This document shows, one piece after another, positions 54,167-61,809 of a stretch of 64,000 nt of DNA. Source of the stretch: Blautia sp. (GTDB taxonomy: Bacteria; Bacillota; Clostridia; Lachnospirales; Lachnospiraceae); assembly GCA_017459635.1 (NCBI GenBank), contig JAFUCO010000069.1:1-64000 (forward strand). The letters run 5' to 3'. The notes below the pieces were generated by a model that ran no database searches, had not been told where the DNA came from, and saw nothing but the letters and a program-made list of their open reading frames with translations. A program made the position numbers and the translations under genes. Position 1 is the stretch's first letter; each line of letters begins with the position of its first letter.

Positions 54167-55054
54167 TTAATCATCCTCCTTTGCTATCATCCTCAGGTAG
54201 AACAGGCCGACGATAAACAGACAGCAGAACAGTATGATAGCCGCCGCCGAGCCCTTTGAGAATTCATACTGCGTGAACGACAGCTGATATGCGTATGTTC
54301 CAAGAACGTCCGTTGCATTTAACGGGCCGCCGCTTGTCATGACAAACTGCAGGTCGAACGCTTTGAACGTATAGATAAAACCTAGCATCAGTACCGCCAC
54401 GATGGCCGGACGGACCAGCGGCAGTGTGATGTGAATGAATTTTTCCCACTTGTTGGCTCCGTCCACCTCGGCGCTCTCATAGATGTCCGGTGAGATACCC
54501 GTAAGCCCGGAGGTAAGGAGAAGCATGTTGAACGGAATACCTACCCAGCAGTTCATGAAAATGACCGCTCCCATGGCGGTATTCCCCTTAAGCAGCCATT
54601 CCACCGGCTGCTGTATCAGGTGCATCTTCATCAGCAGGTCGTTGATGACACCGCTTGATACGTCAAACATGTTCTTGCCCAGAAGAGCGGTGACCGACAT
54701 GGGCATCATGTATGCTACCAGCACAAGTCCGCGTATCGGCCCGGCCAGTGTAAATTTCTGTGAGAAAAACAGGGCAAAAATAAAACCGATGGTAAACTGG
54801 AAGAACAGGCATCCGAAGGTAAATACCAGGGTATTTCTGAAAACCTTACGGAAGGTGGGATCCCCGAACAGGGTCTTGAAGTTTTCAAGCCCTACAAATA
54901 CATCCGTCCCGGAAGCGAATGTCTTTACATTCACATTGTGGAGCGAAAGGACGATGTTGTAAATCAGAGGATAGCCCAGAATCACCAGGATGTAGATAAA
55001 GGCGGGCAATATAAATATATAGCCCTCCATTTTTTTACGTGTCGCTCTCTTCAT
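54167..55054 (-). CDS. Carbohydrate ABC transporter permease (MalF/UgpA-like)
   Basis: This permease of about 295 residues has six predicted segments and the EAA loop (ESAEVDGANKWEKFIHITLPLVRPAIVAVLMLGFIYTFKAFD). The start chosen, ATG at 55054, has GGAG ten bases upstream; an ATG at 55063 sits too close to the site. It is the first permease after the binding protein, across a strong stem-loop. It forms a heterodimer with the next gene product. Confidence 0.93.
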   Translation of the reverse strand: MKRATRKKMEGYIFILPAFIYILVILGYPLIYNIVLSLHNVNVKTFASGTDVFVGLENFKTLFGDPTFRKVFRNTLVFTFGCLFFQFTIGFIFALFFSQKFTLAGPIRGLVLVAYMMPMSVTALLGKNMFDVSSGVINDLLMKMHLIQQPVEWLLKGNTAMGAVIFMNCWVGIPFNMLLLTSGLTGISPDIYESAEVDGANKWEKFIHITLPLVRPAIVAVLMLGFIYTFKAFDLQFVMTSGGPLNATDVLGTYAYQLSFTQYEFSKGSAAAIILFCCLFIVGLFYLRMIAKEDD

Positions 55055-55079
55055 AATCAGCATTCTCCTCTCTAAAGGC

Positions 55080-55129
55080 AAAAGGAGCCGCCGCATCTGC
55101 AAACGATGCAGAATGTGACGGCTCCTTTT
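55080..55129 (-). terminator. Intra-operon stem-loop between binding protein and permease
   Basis: AAAAGGAGCCG pairs with CGGCTCCTTTT, and an inner CTGCAAACGATGCAG hairpin lies inside. It sits between the binding-protein stop codon (55171) and the permease start (55054). Such structures often let the binding protein be made in excess over the permeases. Confidence 0.75.
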
Positions 55130-55170
55130 ACAGTCCTTATACCTGACCGGCAGGAAAACCGGATATTAGT

Positions 55171-56442
55171 TTACGGAAGAGGAGTCTCTTCAAGGATAGG
55201 ATCGATAACTGCCGCTGCATCAGCTGCTGCGGTAGCTGCATCCTTCTCTCCAAGGAGAACAGCCTGCTCTGCGGTGTAAAGAGCCTCGGAGATGGTCGGC
55301 CACTGCGGATGCGGGCCTCTCGGTACTGCAAAGTTCATGGAATCGTTGAATACTTTGTATCTTTCATCTGCAGTCCAGAAGTCTTTAAGGTCTACAGCGT
55401 CTCCACGGACAGGAAGCTTGCCGGCAAGTTCGCACCAGTCAGCGTTGTTCTGTGCTGTCTCCATGTACTCAAGGAAATCGATGCAGGCTTCTCTGTTGGC
55501 AGCGCCTGTGCAGACACCGAAGTTCTCGCCGCCGATAACGGATGCCTGTGCGCCGTTTGCGCTCTGCGGCATCGGAACATAAGCGTACTCCCAGGTAACT
55601 GTATCCTTGATGGAATCGTCAAGGTTCTGAGCGATCTGCCATGTACCGGACTCAAGCATGCAGGCTTTCTCAGCTGCCCATGCGTTGAGGGCATCGCCCT
55701 GGCCCCAGTTGACAGCTTCCTTGCTCATGTAACCTTTGTCGATAAGGTCGCCGAGGATCTGGAATGCTTCGATGCTCTCGGGGCTGTCGATGTCGCCTAC
55801 AGAACCGCCTGTGGTGTAGAGCCACGGAATGAACTGGAAGGTACCTTCCTCATTGGAAACCGCGCACATTGCAAAGCCGTATACGCCGTTGTCAGGATCT
55901 GTCGTTGCCTCGCATGCTGCAAGGAACTCTTCCATTGTCTCGGGAGCTTTGTCGATGCCGGCTGCCTTCAGCATATCCATATTGCAGAGGATAGCAAGAC
56001 AGTTGGAGTTGTTTGGAAGTCCGTGGATACGTCCTTCGGAGTCACGGCAGCTGTTGAGAGGTCCTTCATAGAAGTTGTCCAGCTCGCCCCACTCTTCCAG
56101 CTCGTCCTGGATATCATCGAAAACACCGAGGGAGATGTAGGAAGCCATGTCAGGGGAGTCTACCATGCCGATATCCGGAAGCTCGCCTGAAACTGCACCG
56201 ATGGTGTACTGTTTCATAAGCTCTTCACGGGATACGTATGTTGCGGTTACGTAGATATCGCTCTGCAGTTCGTTGTAATCTTTACAGATCTTGTTGAGAG
56301 CATCTGCCTCGCCTTCGAAATAATGCCAGATCTCGATAGGAGTTCCGCCATTATCCGGTCCGAATATGTCTTCTGCTGATGCCGTCATTCCCAGTGACAG
56401 TACAGAAGCCGCGATTGCTGCTGCCAATGCCAGTTTTTTCAT
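55171..56442 (-). CDS. Extracellular sugar-binding protein of an ABC transporter
   Basis: The 423-residue protein has the family-1 solute-binding fold with VTATYVSREELMKQYTIGAVSGELPDIGMVDSPDMA, LPNNSNCLAILCNMDMLKAAGI and NREACIDFLEYME. A signal peptide (MKKLALAAAIAASVLSLGMTASA) ends in ASA-ED with no lipobox cysteine, which is unusual for a Gram-positive binding protein, normally lipid-anchored. The ATG at 56442 has AAGGAGG five bases ahead. It is the first gene of the carbohydrate operon. Likely ligand: an alpha-xyloside- or alpha-glucoside-containing oligosaccharide, inferred from the GH31 enzymes. Confidence 0.92.
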   Translation of the reverse strand: MKKLALAAAIAASVLSLGMTASAEDIFGPDNGGTPIEIWHYFEGEADALNKICKDYNELQSDIYVTATYVSREELMKQYTIGAVSGELPDIGMVDSPDMASYISLGVFDDIQDELEEWGELDNFYEGPLNSCRDSEGRIHGLPNNSNCLAILCNMDMLKAAGIDKAPETMEEFLAACEATTDPDNGVYGFAMCAVSNEEGTFQFIPWLYTTGGSVGDIDSPESIEAFQILGDLIDKGYMSKEAVNWGQGDALNAWAAEKACMLESGTWQIAQNLDDSIKDTVTWEYAYVPMPQSANGAQASVIGGENFGVCTGAANREACIDFLEYMETAQNNADWCELAGKLPVRGDAVDLKDFWTADERYKVFNDSMNFAVPRGPHPQWPTISEALYTAEQAVLLGEKDAATAAADAAAVIDPILEETPLP

Positions 56443-56482
56443 ACTTACCTCCTTTTCTGCGCCCATTGTAAATGTTATTACG

Positions 56483-56518
56483 ATTCCACAAAGCTCAGGG
56501 CATAGATACTTGTGGAAT
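56483..56518. promoter_or_regulatory. Candidate operator dyad near the start of the binding-protein transcript
   Basis: ATTCCACAA (56483-56491) and TTGTGGAAT (56510-56518) form a perfect 9-bp inverted repeat 18 bases apart, just downstream of the promoter at 56535-56564. It may bind a regulator or form an RNA hairpin in the leader. No regulator gene lies beside the operon. Confidence 0.6.
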
Positions 56519-56534
56519 TCTACAAATCAAATAT

Positions 56535-56564
56535 ATTATACCCCATTTCGTTTGTGCATTTCAA
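56535..56564 (-). promoter_or_regulatory. Promoter of the carbohydrate operon
   Basis: On the minus strand TTGAAA (56564-56559) and a perfect TATAAT (56540-56535) are separated by 18 bases, in an AT-rich region upstream of the binding protein gene. Confidence 0.75.
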
Positions 56565-56592
56565 CTCCAATTATAAATTTTTTTGCTTTTTT

Positions 56593-57504
56593 TTAATAGT
56601 GAGACAGAGAACCGTCCCCTGTCTCATCTGCCTCTCTTATTTTCTGGTTCAGGTAATTCATCACGCGTTTTTTATCTGCGCTCCAGGAAGGGGCTATAAG
56701 GAGACGTTTCGGGCCGTCACCGGTCAGACGGTGTATGGTGACTTTTGACGGCAGTATACGCAGACAGTCGATTATCAGATCTGCATATTCCTCCAGGGAC
56801 ATTATATAGAAAGGCGTGTTTCTGTATTCCACGGCAAGCTGTGTTCCCTCCAGGATATGCAGCAGCTGCAGCTTTATCCCATCCGGAGGCGGCGTGAGTC
56901 CTGCCAGGTAACGTACCGTATCAAGCATGTCTTCTCTGGTTTCTCCCGGAAGGCCCAGGATAACATGAATAACAACCCGAAGGCCGGCCTTTATAAGGCG
57001 TGCATATGCATCTTTAAAAACGTCCAGCTGATACCCGCGGTTAATGCGCCTGGCGGTTTCTTCGTGTATGGTCTGAAGGCCGAGCTCTACGTAGACAGGC
57101 TTCAGTTTATTAAGTTCAGACAGCATGCTGATTTTGTCAGGCTCAAGGCAGTCAGGCCGTGTCCCGACCGAAAGTCCCACGATTTCCGGAAAAGAAATGG
57201 CAGAGGTAAACAGCTCTCGTAAATATTGCGTGTCGCCATAGGTATTTGTGAAGGATTGGAAATATGCAAGGTACCTCTTTGCGCCTTTCTGCCTTACACG
57301 GCTCTTTGCTATGGCTATCTGCTCCGGGAGCGGCAGCAGCGGAGCAGCAAAGTCACCGGAGCCTCCTTCTGAGCAAAAGGTACAGCCTCCCCATCCGATA
57401 GTCCCGTCCCTGTTCGGACAGGAACACCCGGATGTAAGGGACAGCTTATAAACCTTCTCACCAAACATTTCCTTAAGTTCATCTGAAAAAGATCTGTAAT
57501 TCAT
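56593..57504 (-). CDS. Radical SAM protein of the YtqA/TIGR01212 group
   Basis: The 303-residue protein has an N-terminal CSCPNRDGTIGWGGCTFCSEGGSGDF cluster motif, YQSFTNTYGDTQYLRELF, VGLSVGTRPDCLEPDKI, YVELGLQTIHEETARRINRGY and VHVILGLPGETREDMLDTVRYL. This matches the group of radical SAM proteins typified by YtqA (TIGR01212, unknown function). The ATG at 57504 has AAAGGA upstream; an in-frame extension to 57600 runs into a 19-bp tandem repeat and is not coding. It ends near a GGGACGG hairpin. Confidence 0.9.
   Translation of the reverse strand: MNYRSFSDELKEMFGEKVYKLSLTSGCSCPNRDGTIGWGGCTFCSEGGSGDFAAPLLPLPEQIAIAKSRVRQKGAKRYLAYFQSFTNTYGDTQYLRELFTSAISFPEIVGLSVGTRPDCLEPDKISMLSELNKLKPVYVELGLQTIHEETARRINRGYQLDVFKDAYARLIKAGLRVVIHVILGLPGETREDMLDTVRYLAGLTPPPDGIKLQLLHILEGTQLAVEYRNTPFYIMSLEEYADLIIDCLRILPSKVTIHRLTGDGPKRLLIAPSWSADKKRVMNYLNQKIREADETGDGSLSHY
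56601..56625. repeat. GGGACGGTTCT hairpin, copy 3
   Basis: GAGACAG pairs with CTGTCTC around AGAACCGTCCC, overlapping the 3' end of the radical SAM gene, which therefore uses part of the repeat as its C-terminal codons. Confidence 0.8.
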
Positions 57505-57536
57505 CGTAATCCTTTCTTTCTGACAGTTCCCGGCAT

Positions 57537-57563
57537 GAACACAGGGGACGGCTCTCTGTGTTC
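57537..57563. repeat. GGGACGG hairpin, copy 4 (CACAG variant)
   Basis: GAACACAG pairs with CTGTGTTC around GGGACGGCTCT. It is the same layout as the other copies, with the stem changed on both sides so that pairing is kept. Confidence 0.78.
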
Positions 57564-57592
57564 GTGAGCCGCCCCCTGCGTTTATAAGCCAA

Positions 57593-57687
57593 CCCTGCAT
57601 TCATGAACCAGCCCTGCATTCGTGATCCAGCCATGTATTCGTGATCCAGCCCTGCATTCATGAACCGGCCTTGCATTCGTGATCCAG
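57593..57687. repeat. 19-bp minisatellite, five units plus a partial
   Basis: Head-to-tail copies of CCCTGCATTCATGAACCAG with variants (CGTGATCCAG), beginning at 57593, 57612, 57631, 57650 and 57669, and a partial copy at 57688. The 292-bp gap 57505-57796 holds this array, the hairpin at 57537 and the promoter at 57720; no gene is seen. Confidence 0.92.
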
Positions 57688-57719
57688 CCCTGTGTCCCTG
57701 TCAGATACAGTAAAAAAGC

Positions 57720-57748
57720 TTGACACTCTCATGTAGTTGTAGTATTCT
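57720..57748 (+). promoter_or_regulatory. Promoter of the ZinT-GLUG secreted protein
   Basis: A perfect TTGACA (57720-57725) and TATTCT (57743-57748) are separated by 17 bases. Transcription would start near 57755, about 42 bases before the ATG, within a leader containing GTTGCAAGCAAC, a small hairpin. Confidence 0.8.
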
Positions 57749-57796
57749 AACTTTATGTTGCAAGCAACTAACTCAACCTATATAAAGGAGGCTACT

Positions 57797-59620
57797 ATGA
57801 AAATCAAACGGTTTATTGTTCCTTTCCTTTGCGCGGCCATGCTTCCCGCTCTTCCCGTGTTTGCTGAGGATGATGCCGCGGCTGCCGCAGATGCTCTTCT
57901 TAATGATGTCAGCGGAACCTATGAGGCGCTTTTCCCGGTTATCACTGCTCCTGAGTACGACCAGATCTGGCTTGACAGCATTATCCCTGTGACCGGTGAG
58001 GAAGAGGCTCCTGCTTTCGCAGAAATGCTGAAGACTGTCTGCAACGGCGACCTTCATGGACAGGAAGCCATTGATGCTTATGCCGACGGCTCTGAGGGAA
58101 TGCAGTTTGACTGCAAGTTTATAAATGGCGTTTCGCAGATAACATTCGACGGGAATAACATCAGCGGCGTTGATGAAAACGGCGAAGAGGTGTTCAGCCA
58201 CGAATACGCATATGCTCACGAAGCATCCCTCATGGAAGGCATGATGGATGGTTATATGTACGAAACCGCCGATGAGGACGCAGGAGAATTCAAGTACTTC
58301 TTCCTTCTTCCTGACACACCGGAAAGCACCTATCACATCGAGTTCAGGTACGGAAGCGACGAGGAAGCCCTTACACTTTATAATGAAGGGGATTACGCCT
58401 ACTGGCTTGCAGCAGGAATCCTTACCGACCGCGACGATCAGATGATAAATGATGTTATCACCCTTTTCTGCGAAGAGAATATGGAGCCCGAAGATGAGGC
58501 GCTTGCCGAAGGCGGCGACGAAGAAGCAGCTGATGCCCGGGAAGATGATGCTGCCGCTGCGGAAACTGATGAAGACGCTGATGCCGCTGCGGAATCCGGC
58601 AAAGACGCTGATGCCGCTGTTGCTTCTGACGTCGCTTCGGAAGCTGCCAATGATGCCGCTGCAGATGAAGTCATCGAGATCGCTACCGCTGAAGAGCTTG
58701 CTGCCATCAATGACAATCTTTCCGGAAACTATGTTCTGACAGCAGATATCGATCTTGCCGGTGTTGAATGGACCCCAATCGGTACCTTTGCTCCCTCAGG
58801 AGACAGCCCGGAGGAACAGGAAACCCCGTCTGCTGACGCAGCCTTCACCGGCACCTTTGACGGAAACGGCCACACAATTTCCAATCTTTCCATTGATCAG
58901 CCCGAGGGCTGGAACGTTGGTCTTTTTGGCTGCATCGCAAACACCGAGGTCAAGAACTTTACACTCGAAAACGCTTCAGTCACAGGAACCATCATGGCTT
59001 CCGATGTTGTAGGCTACTCCTACTTCTCAACCGTTTCAGGCGTCAGGCTTGTAAATGGTACTGTTAATGTTAACTATACAGAAATGAGCACTGAAGGCAT
59101 GTACGGCGGCATCGTAGGCGCCGGAATGGGCAGCCTGATCACTGACTGTGAAGCCGAAGCTGATATCGTCCTTCCGGACAACGTTGCCAATGCAGGTATC
59201 ATCGGCGGCGGCCTGGAACTCACCTCTGTTGTCAACTGCACTGCTGTCGGAACCGTCACCGCAGGCGCAAACTGCTACGGTCTTGGCGGAATCTCCGGAT
59301 GCGGCTTCGGTGCCGAGGAATTCACAAACTGCCATGCTGAAGGTGTTACGATCACTGCAGGCGAAGGTGCATCCTGGATAGGCGGTATCACCGGATATGC
59401 CGGAGGCTTTGAAGACGAGAGTGCCGGCATCCCTGTCACCGTATTTACCGGCTGCACTGCTGAAGACGTAACTATTGATGCTCCCGAAGAATCAGAAGGA
59501 ACAGGCGAAATAGTCGGTGCCGGATTCTTCTCAGAAGAAGTTGCCGAAGCGATGGGCGCTCCCTATGATCAGCCTACCGTTTATGTTATTGCTGATGAAG
59601 CAGCTGATGACGCTGCCTGA
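57797..59620 (+). CDS. Secreted protein: ZinT-like domain plus GLUG-type repeats
   Basis: The 607-residue protein has a signal peptide (about 1-23, AEDD after it) and a domain of about 190 residues resembling ZinT: DVSGTYEALFP, EYDQIWLDS, FKYFFLLPDTPESTYHIEFRYGSDEEALTL, and a DYAYWLAAGIL match near its end. An acidic Ala-rich linker of about 60 residues follows, then C-terminal GLUG-type repeats (TAEELAAINDNLSGNYVLTADIDLAG, FTGTFDGNGHTISNLSI, VGLFGCIANTEVKNFTLENASVTG). In ZinT the zinc site is HFHIF; here it reads YHIEF, so metal binding is altered or lost. AAAGGAGG precedes the ATG at 57797. Surface adhesin or metal-linked scaffold is a guess. Confidence 0.75.
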   Translation: MKIKRFIVPFLCAAMLPALPVFAEDDAAAAADALLNDVSGTYEALFPVITAPEYDQIWLDSIIPVTGEEEAPAFAEMLKTVCNGDLHGQEAIDAYADGSEGMQFDCKFINGVSQITFDGNNISGVDENGEEVFSHEYAYAHEASLMEGMMDGYMYETADEDAGEFKYFFLLPDTPESTYHIEFRYGSDEEALTLYNEGDYAYWLAAGILTDRDDQMINDVITLFCEENMEPEDEALAEGGDEEAADAREDDAAAAETDEDADAAAESGKDADAAVASDVASEAANDAAADEVIEIATAEELAAINDNLSGNYVLTADIDLAGVEWTPIGTFAPSGDSPEEQETPSADAAFTGTFDGNGHTISNLSIDQPEGWNVGLFGCIANTEVKNFTLENASVTGTIMASDVVGYSYFSTVSGVRLVNGTVNVNYTEMSTEGMYGGIVGAGMGSLITDCEAEADIVLPDNVANAGIIGGGLELTSVVNCTAVGTVTAGANCYGLGGISGCGFGAEEFTNCHAEGVTITAGEGASWIGGITGYAGGFEDESAGIPVTVFTGCTAEDVTIDAPEESEGTGEIVGAGFFSEEVAEAMGAPYDQPTVYVIADEAADDAA

Positions 59621-59638
59621 TCCATCAATCTAAAAACG

Positions 59639-59686
59639 AGACAGGAGACGGTTCTCTGTCTTAAGACAGAGAACCGGCCCCTGTCT
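59639..59686. repeat. GGGACGGTTCT double hairpin, copy 5, bidirectional terminator
   Basis: 24-bp arms (59639-59662 and 59663-59686) are inverted copies of the repeat with two mismatches and no loop, placed between convergent genes. It probably terminates both. Confidence 0.85.
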
Positions 59687-60789
59687 TATTTTATAAAAGC
59701 CCACAACAGTTTTCTTATCGTCCTTCTTGTCTCAGGGCTTGTGTCAGCAAGGATCATGCGCAGTCTTTTTATTTTGCCGGGCTGTTTTTTCTTCTTATTT
59801 CTCTTTTTTACTTTTTCGGGTACTTCTTCTGCGGCTTCTTTTATCTTCCTGCCCGTATTCTCTATCGCGTCAAAAAGCTCGGAAACAAAAACCTCCCTGT
59901 CGCGCATGTCAATACGGCTTATCCATTTTTCCAGAGCACGGTTTATTCTTCTGCTCTGTGCGGCAATTCTCTTTGCTGCCCTGAAGTGATCCCCGTCTAC
60001 TATCCATGACATCGGTTCGTGCTGCTGAAGGCCTTTTGCCGTGCTTTTGACTATCAGTGACGGGAAATCCTTCTCAAAGATCATGCCAATAACTGAGTAT
60101 TCAGGAACGATCTTCCGTACTCTCTCACTTATCTTCTGATAGTTTTCTTTAAGCTTTTTAAAAGCGGAAATGCCGGGTCCGTCGTTGGAGTATATCCTCA
60201 GAATATGCTCCCTCCTGAAGCTTCCGCACATTGAAGAAGCAAACAGTGCCAGGCTTCCGCCTTTCGAATGTCCGCCTATGATGAACTTCGCTTCAGGATC
60301 TTTTTTCAGAACGGTGTACATTACAGACCTTAAATACACCGCCGCCTGTCTCTGGGCACGGGTCAGCTTGTAGCTCATCTGAAAGGCTTCGCGCCAGCCG
60401 TAAAGGCTGGAATCTATTCCCCTGTAGGCAATGTAGTGCAGATGTTCTCCAAATTCAAAATGAACGGCCGCAAACTGTGTATGACGTTTTTCGATTACAG
60501 GAGACAGGAAAGCAGAAAGTCTCGCCGCTCCGAAACGCCGGCTTTTTCCTGCAGCATGCAGGAGATGAGGCACCACATTCCCCTGTGACATTCCATGTAT
60601 GGAAAAATAAAGCTTCATCGCTTCCTTTAATGAAATGCTCTTCAGCGAATCTTTTCTGAAGCCTGGTACTATTCCTGTAAAATCATAGTAAACGAGATAA
60701 CAGAATACCAGATTATCCACATCAGTAAACGGAGCCTCATTGAATGTGCGGTTTCCTTTCTCATGGATATAATCTGTAATATTTGACAT
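59686..60789 (-). CDS. DUF2974 (Mbeg1-like) alpha/beta hydrolase
   Basis: The 367-residue protein has the lipase-type nucleophile elbow GGHSKGGSLALF after FIIG, an N-terminal NITDYIHEKGNRTFNEAPFTDVDNLVFCYLVYYDF stretch typical of DUF2974 proteins, and a basic C-terminus (KKRNKKKKQPGKIKRLR). Likely a serine hydrolase acting on lipids or esters; substrate unknown. No signal peptide. GGAGGAAATAA precedes the ATG. Two more lipid-type hydrolase genes follow upstream on the same strand. Confidence 0.87.
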   Translation of the reverse strand: MSNITDYIHEKGNRTFNEAPFTDVDNLVFCYLVYYDFTGIVPGFRKDSLKSISLKEAMKLYFSIHGMSQGNVVPHLLHAAGKSRRFGAARLSAFLSPVIEKRHTQFAAVHFEFGEHLHYIAYRGIDSSLYGWREAFQMSYKLTRAQRQAAVYLRSVMYTVLKKDPEAKFIIGGHSKGGSLALFASSMCGSFRREHILRIYSNDGPGISAFKKLKENYQKISERVRKIVPEYSVIGMIFEKDFPSLIVKSTAKGLQQHEPMSWIVDGDHFRAAKRIAAQSRRINRALEKWISRIDMRDREVFVSELFDAIENTGRKIKEAAEEVPEKVKKRNKKKKQPGKIKRLRMILADTSPETRRTIRKLLWAFIK

Positions 60790-60916
60790 TTATTTCCTCC
60801 CTCCAGGGATGAACAGATCTTTCCAGACATTTCCGGCAATTATGCGTTACTCACTGCATATTCCAAACGCCCCGGTTCGGAATGATCCGGGGCGTTCATT
60901 TCAGAATATCAGTTTA

Positions 60917-60960
60917 TGCTGCAATTCACGGCCGCTGCGGCCGGGCCGTGAACTGCAACA
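60917..60960 (-). terminator. GC-rich hairpin after the patatin-like gene
   Basis: GCTGCAATTCACGGCC pairs with GGCCGTGAACTGCAAC (one mismatch) around a GC-rich centre, three bases past the patatin stop codon. It has no T-run on the minus side. Its core is related to the GCAGGCGGCCGGG repeats at 32340 and 34077. Confidence 0.6.
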
Positions 60961-60963
60961 GGT

Positions 60964-61806
60964 TTATCCGGCCTGCAGGAAAGCTTTTATTGCCATGCCG
61001 TCCGCGCGGCCTTCATCGTACATCATCTGTATCGATGTCTTATCCCGGGTCAGTGTCTTCATTTTGCCGATATCCTTCGGCGCAACGATCAGGACACGGC
61101 CTTCTTTTTCGTACTGTTTTGCGATCTCCAGGCTGCGGTTGTAGTTTCCTGCCCGGCGGTAAAGCGCTCTGGCAGCGTTCGGCCAGCTGTGAAAAAGAAT
61201 GCGCGCAAATCTGATGTCGTTCTTTGGCTGCCGGTAATCATTGGCCGGCCTTGTCAGGATGAGGACTATCTTATCATATCCCTCAGCCAGTGCATGGCGT
61301 ATCGGAACCGGGTCACTGAGTCCCCCGTCAAAATACGGCACTCCGTTTACTACATACGGTCTGTTGATGACCGGCACACAGGAGGAAGCCTTGATCACGT
61401 TGTAATTATCCTGCTGCATGTCGGCAGTTGTAAAATAAAACGGCCGGCCTGTACGCGCATCTGTTGCTACAACATAAAAAGTACTTCCGCAATCTGCGAC
61501 TCTCTCAAAGTCAAGTGGATATTCTCCGCCGGAGTTGCTCAGCGTTCCGTAAATATAATCGAGGTTCAGATATGAGCCGGTTTTTACAAAATGCTCCCAG
61601 CTCATGTAATCCTTCCGGAGCGCATATTCTGTATAAAACTTATGGTTTCGTCCTCTCTGGCCGGCGAGATAGCTCACACAGTTCGCGGCGCCTGCAGAGA
61701 CTCCATAGCAGGTATCAAAGGTCACGCCTTCATCTATGCATGTGTCAAGGACTCCGGCTCCGTAGATCCCTCTAAGTCCTCCTCCCACATCTATAACACA
61801 ATTCAT
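60964..61806 (-). CDS. Patatin-like phospholipase
   Basis: The 280-residue protein has the patatin catalytic dyad motifs: oxyanion-loop GGGLRGIYGAGVLD, nucleophile elbow YGVSAGAAN and FDGGLSDPVPIRHAL with the aspartate. This is close to the YjjU type. It hydrolyses acyl esters of phospholipids or glycolipids in the cytoplasm or at the membrane. GGAGGATAATAA precedes the ATG. It follows the GDPD gene by three bases. Confidence 0.93.
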   Translation of the reverse strand: MNCVIDVGGGLRGIYGAGVLDTCIDEGVTFDTCYGVSAGAANCVSYLAGQRGRNHKFYTEYALRKDYMSWEHFVKTGSYLNLDYIYGTLSNSGGEYPLDFERVADCGSTFYVVATDARTGRPFYFTTADMQQDNYNVIKASSCVPVINRPYVVNGVPYFDGGLSDPVPIRHALAEGYDKIVLILTRPANDYRQPKNDIRFARILFHSWPNAARALYRRAGNYNRSLEIAKQYEKEGRVLIVAPKDIGKMKTLTRDKTSIQMMYDEGRADGMAIKAFLQAG

Positions 61807-61809
61807 TTA

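Noticed and set aside
55309..56190. 293-residue plus-strand ORF
   Set aside because: It is antisense to the solute-binding protein; no domain or ribosome site.
57593..57687. Possible CRISPR or N-terminal extension of the radical SAM protein
   Set aside because: Units of 19 bp without spacers; the real start at 57504 has a ribosome site.
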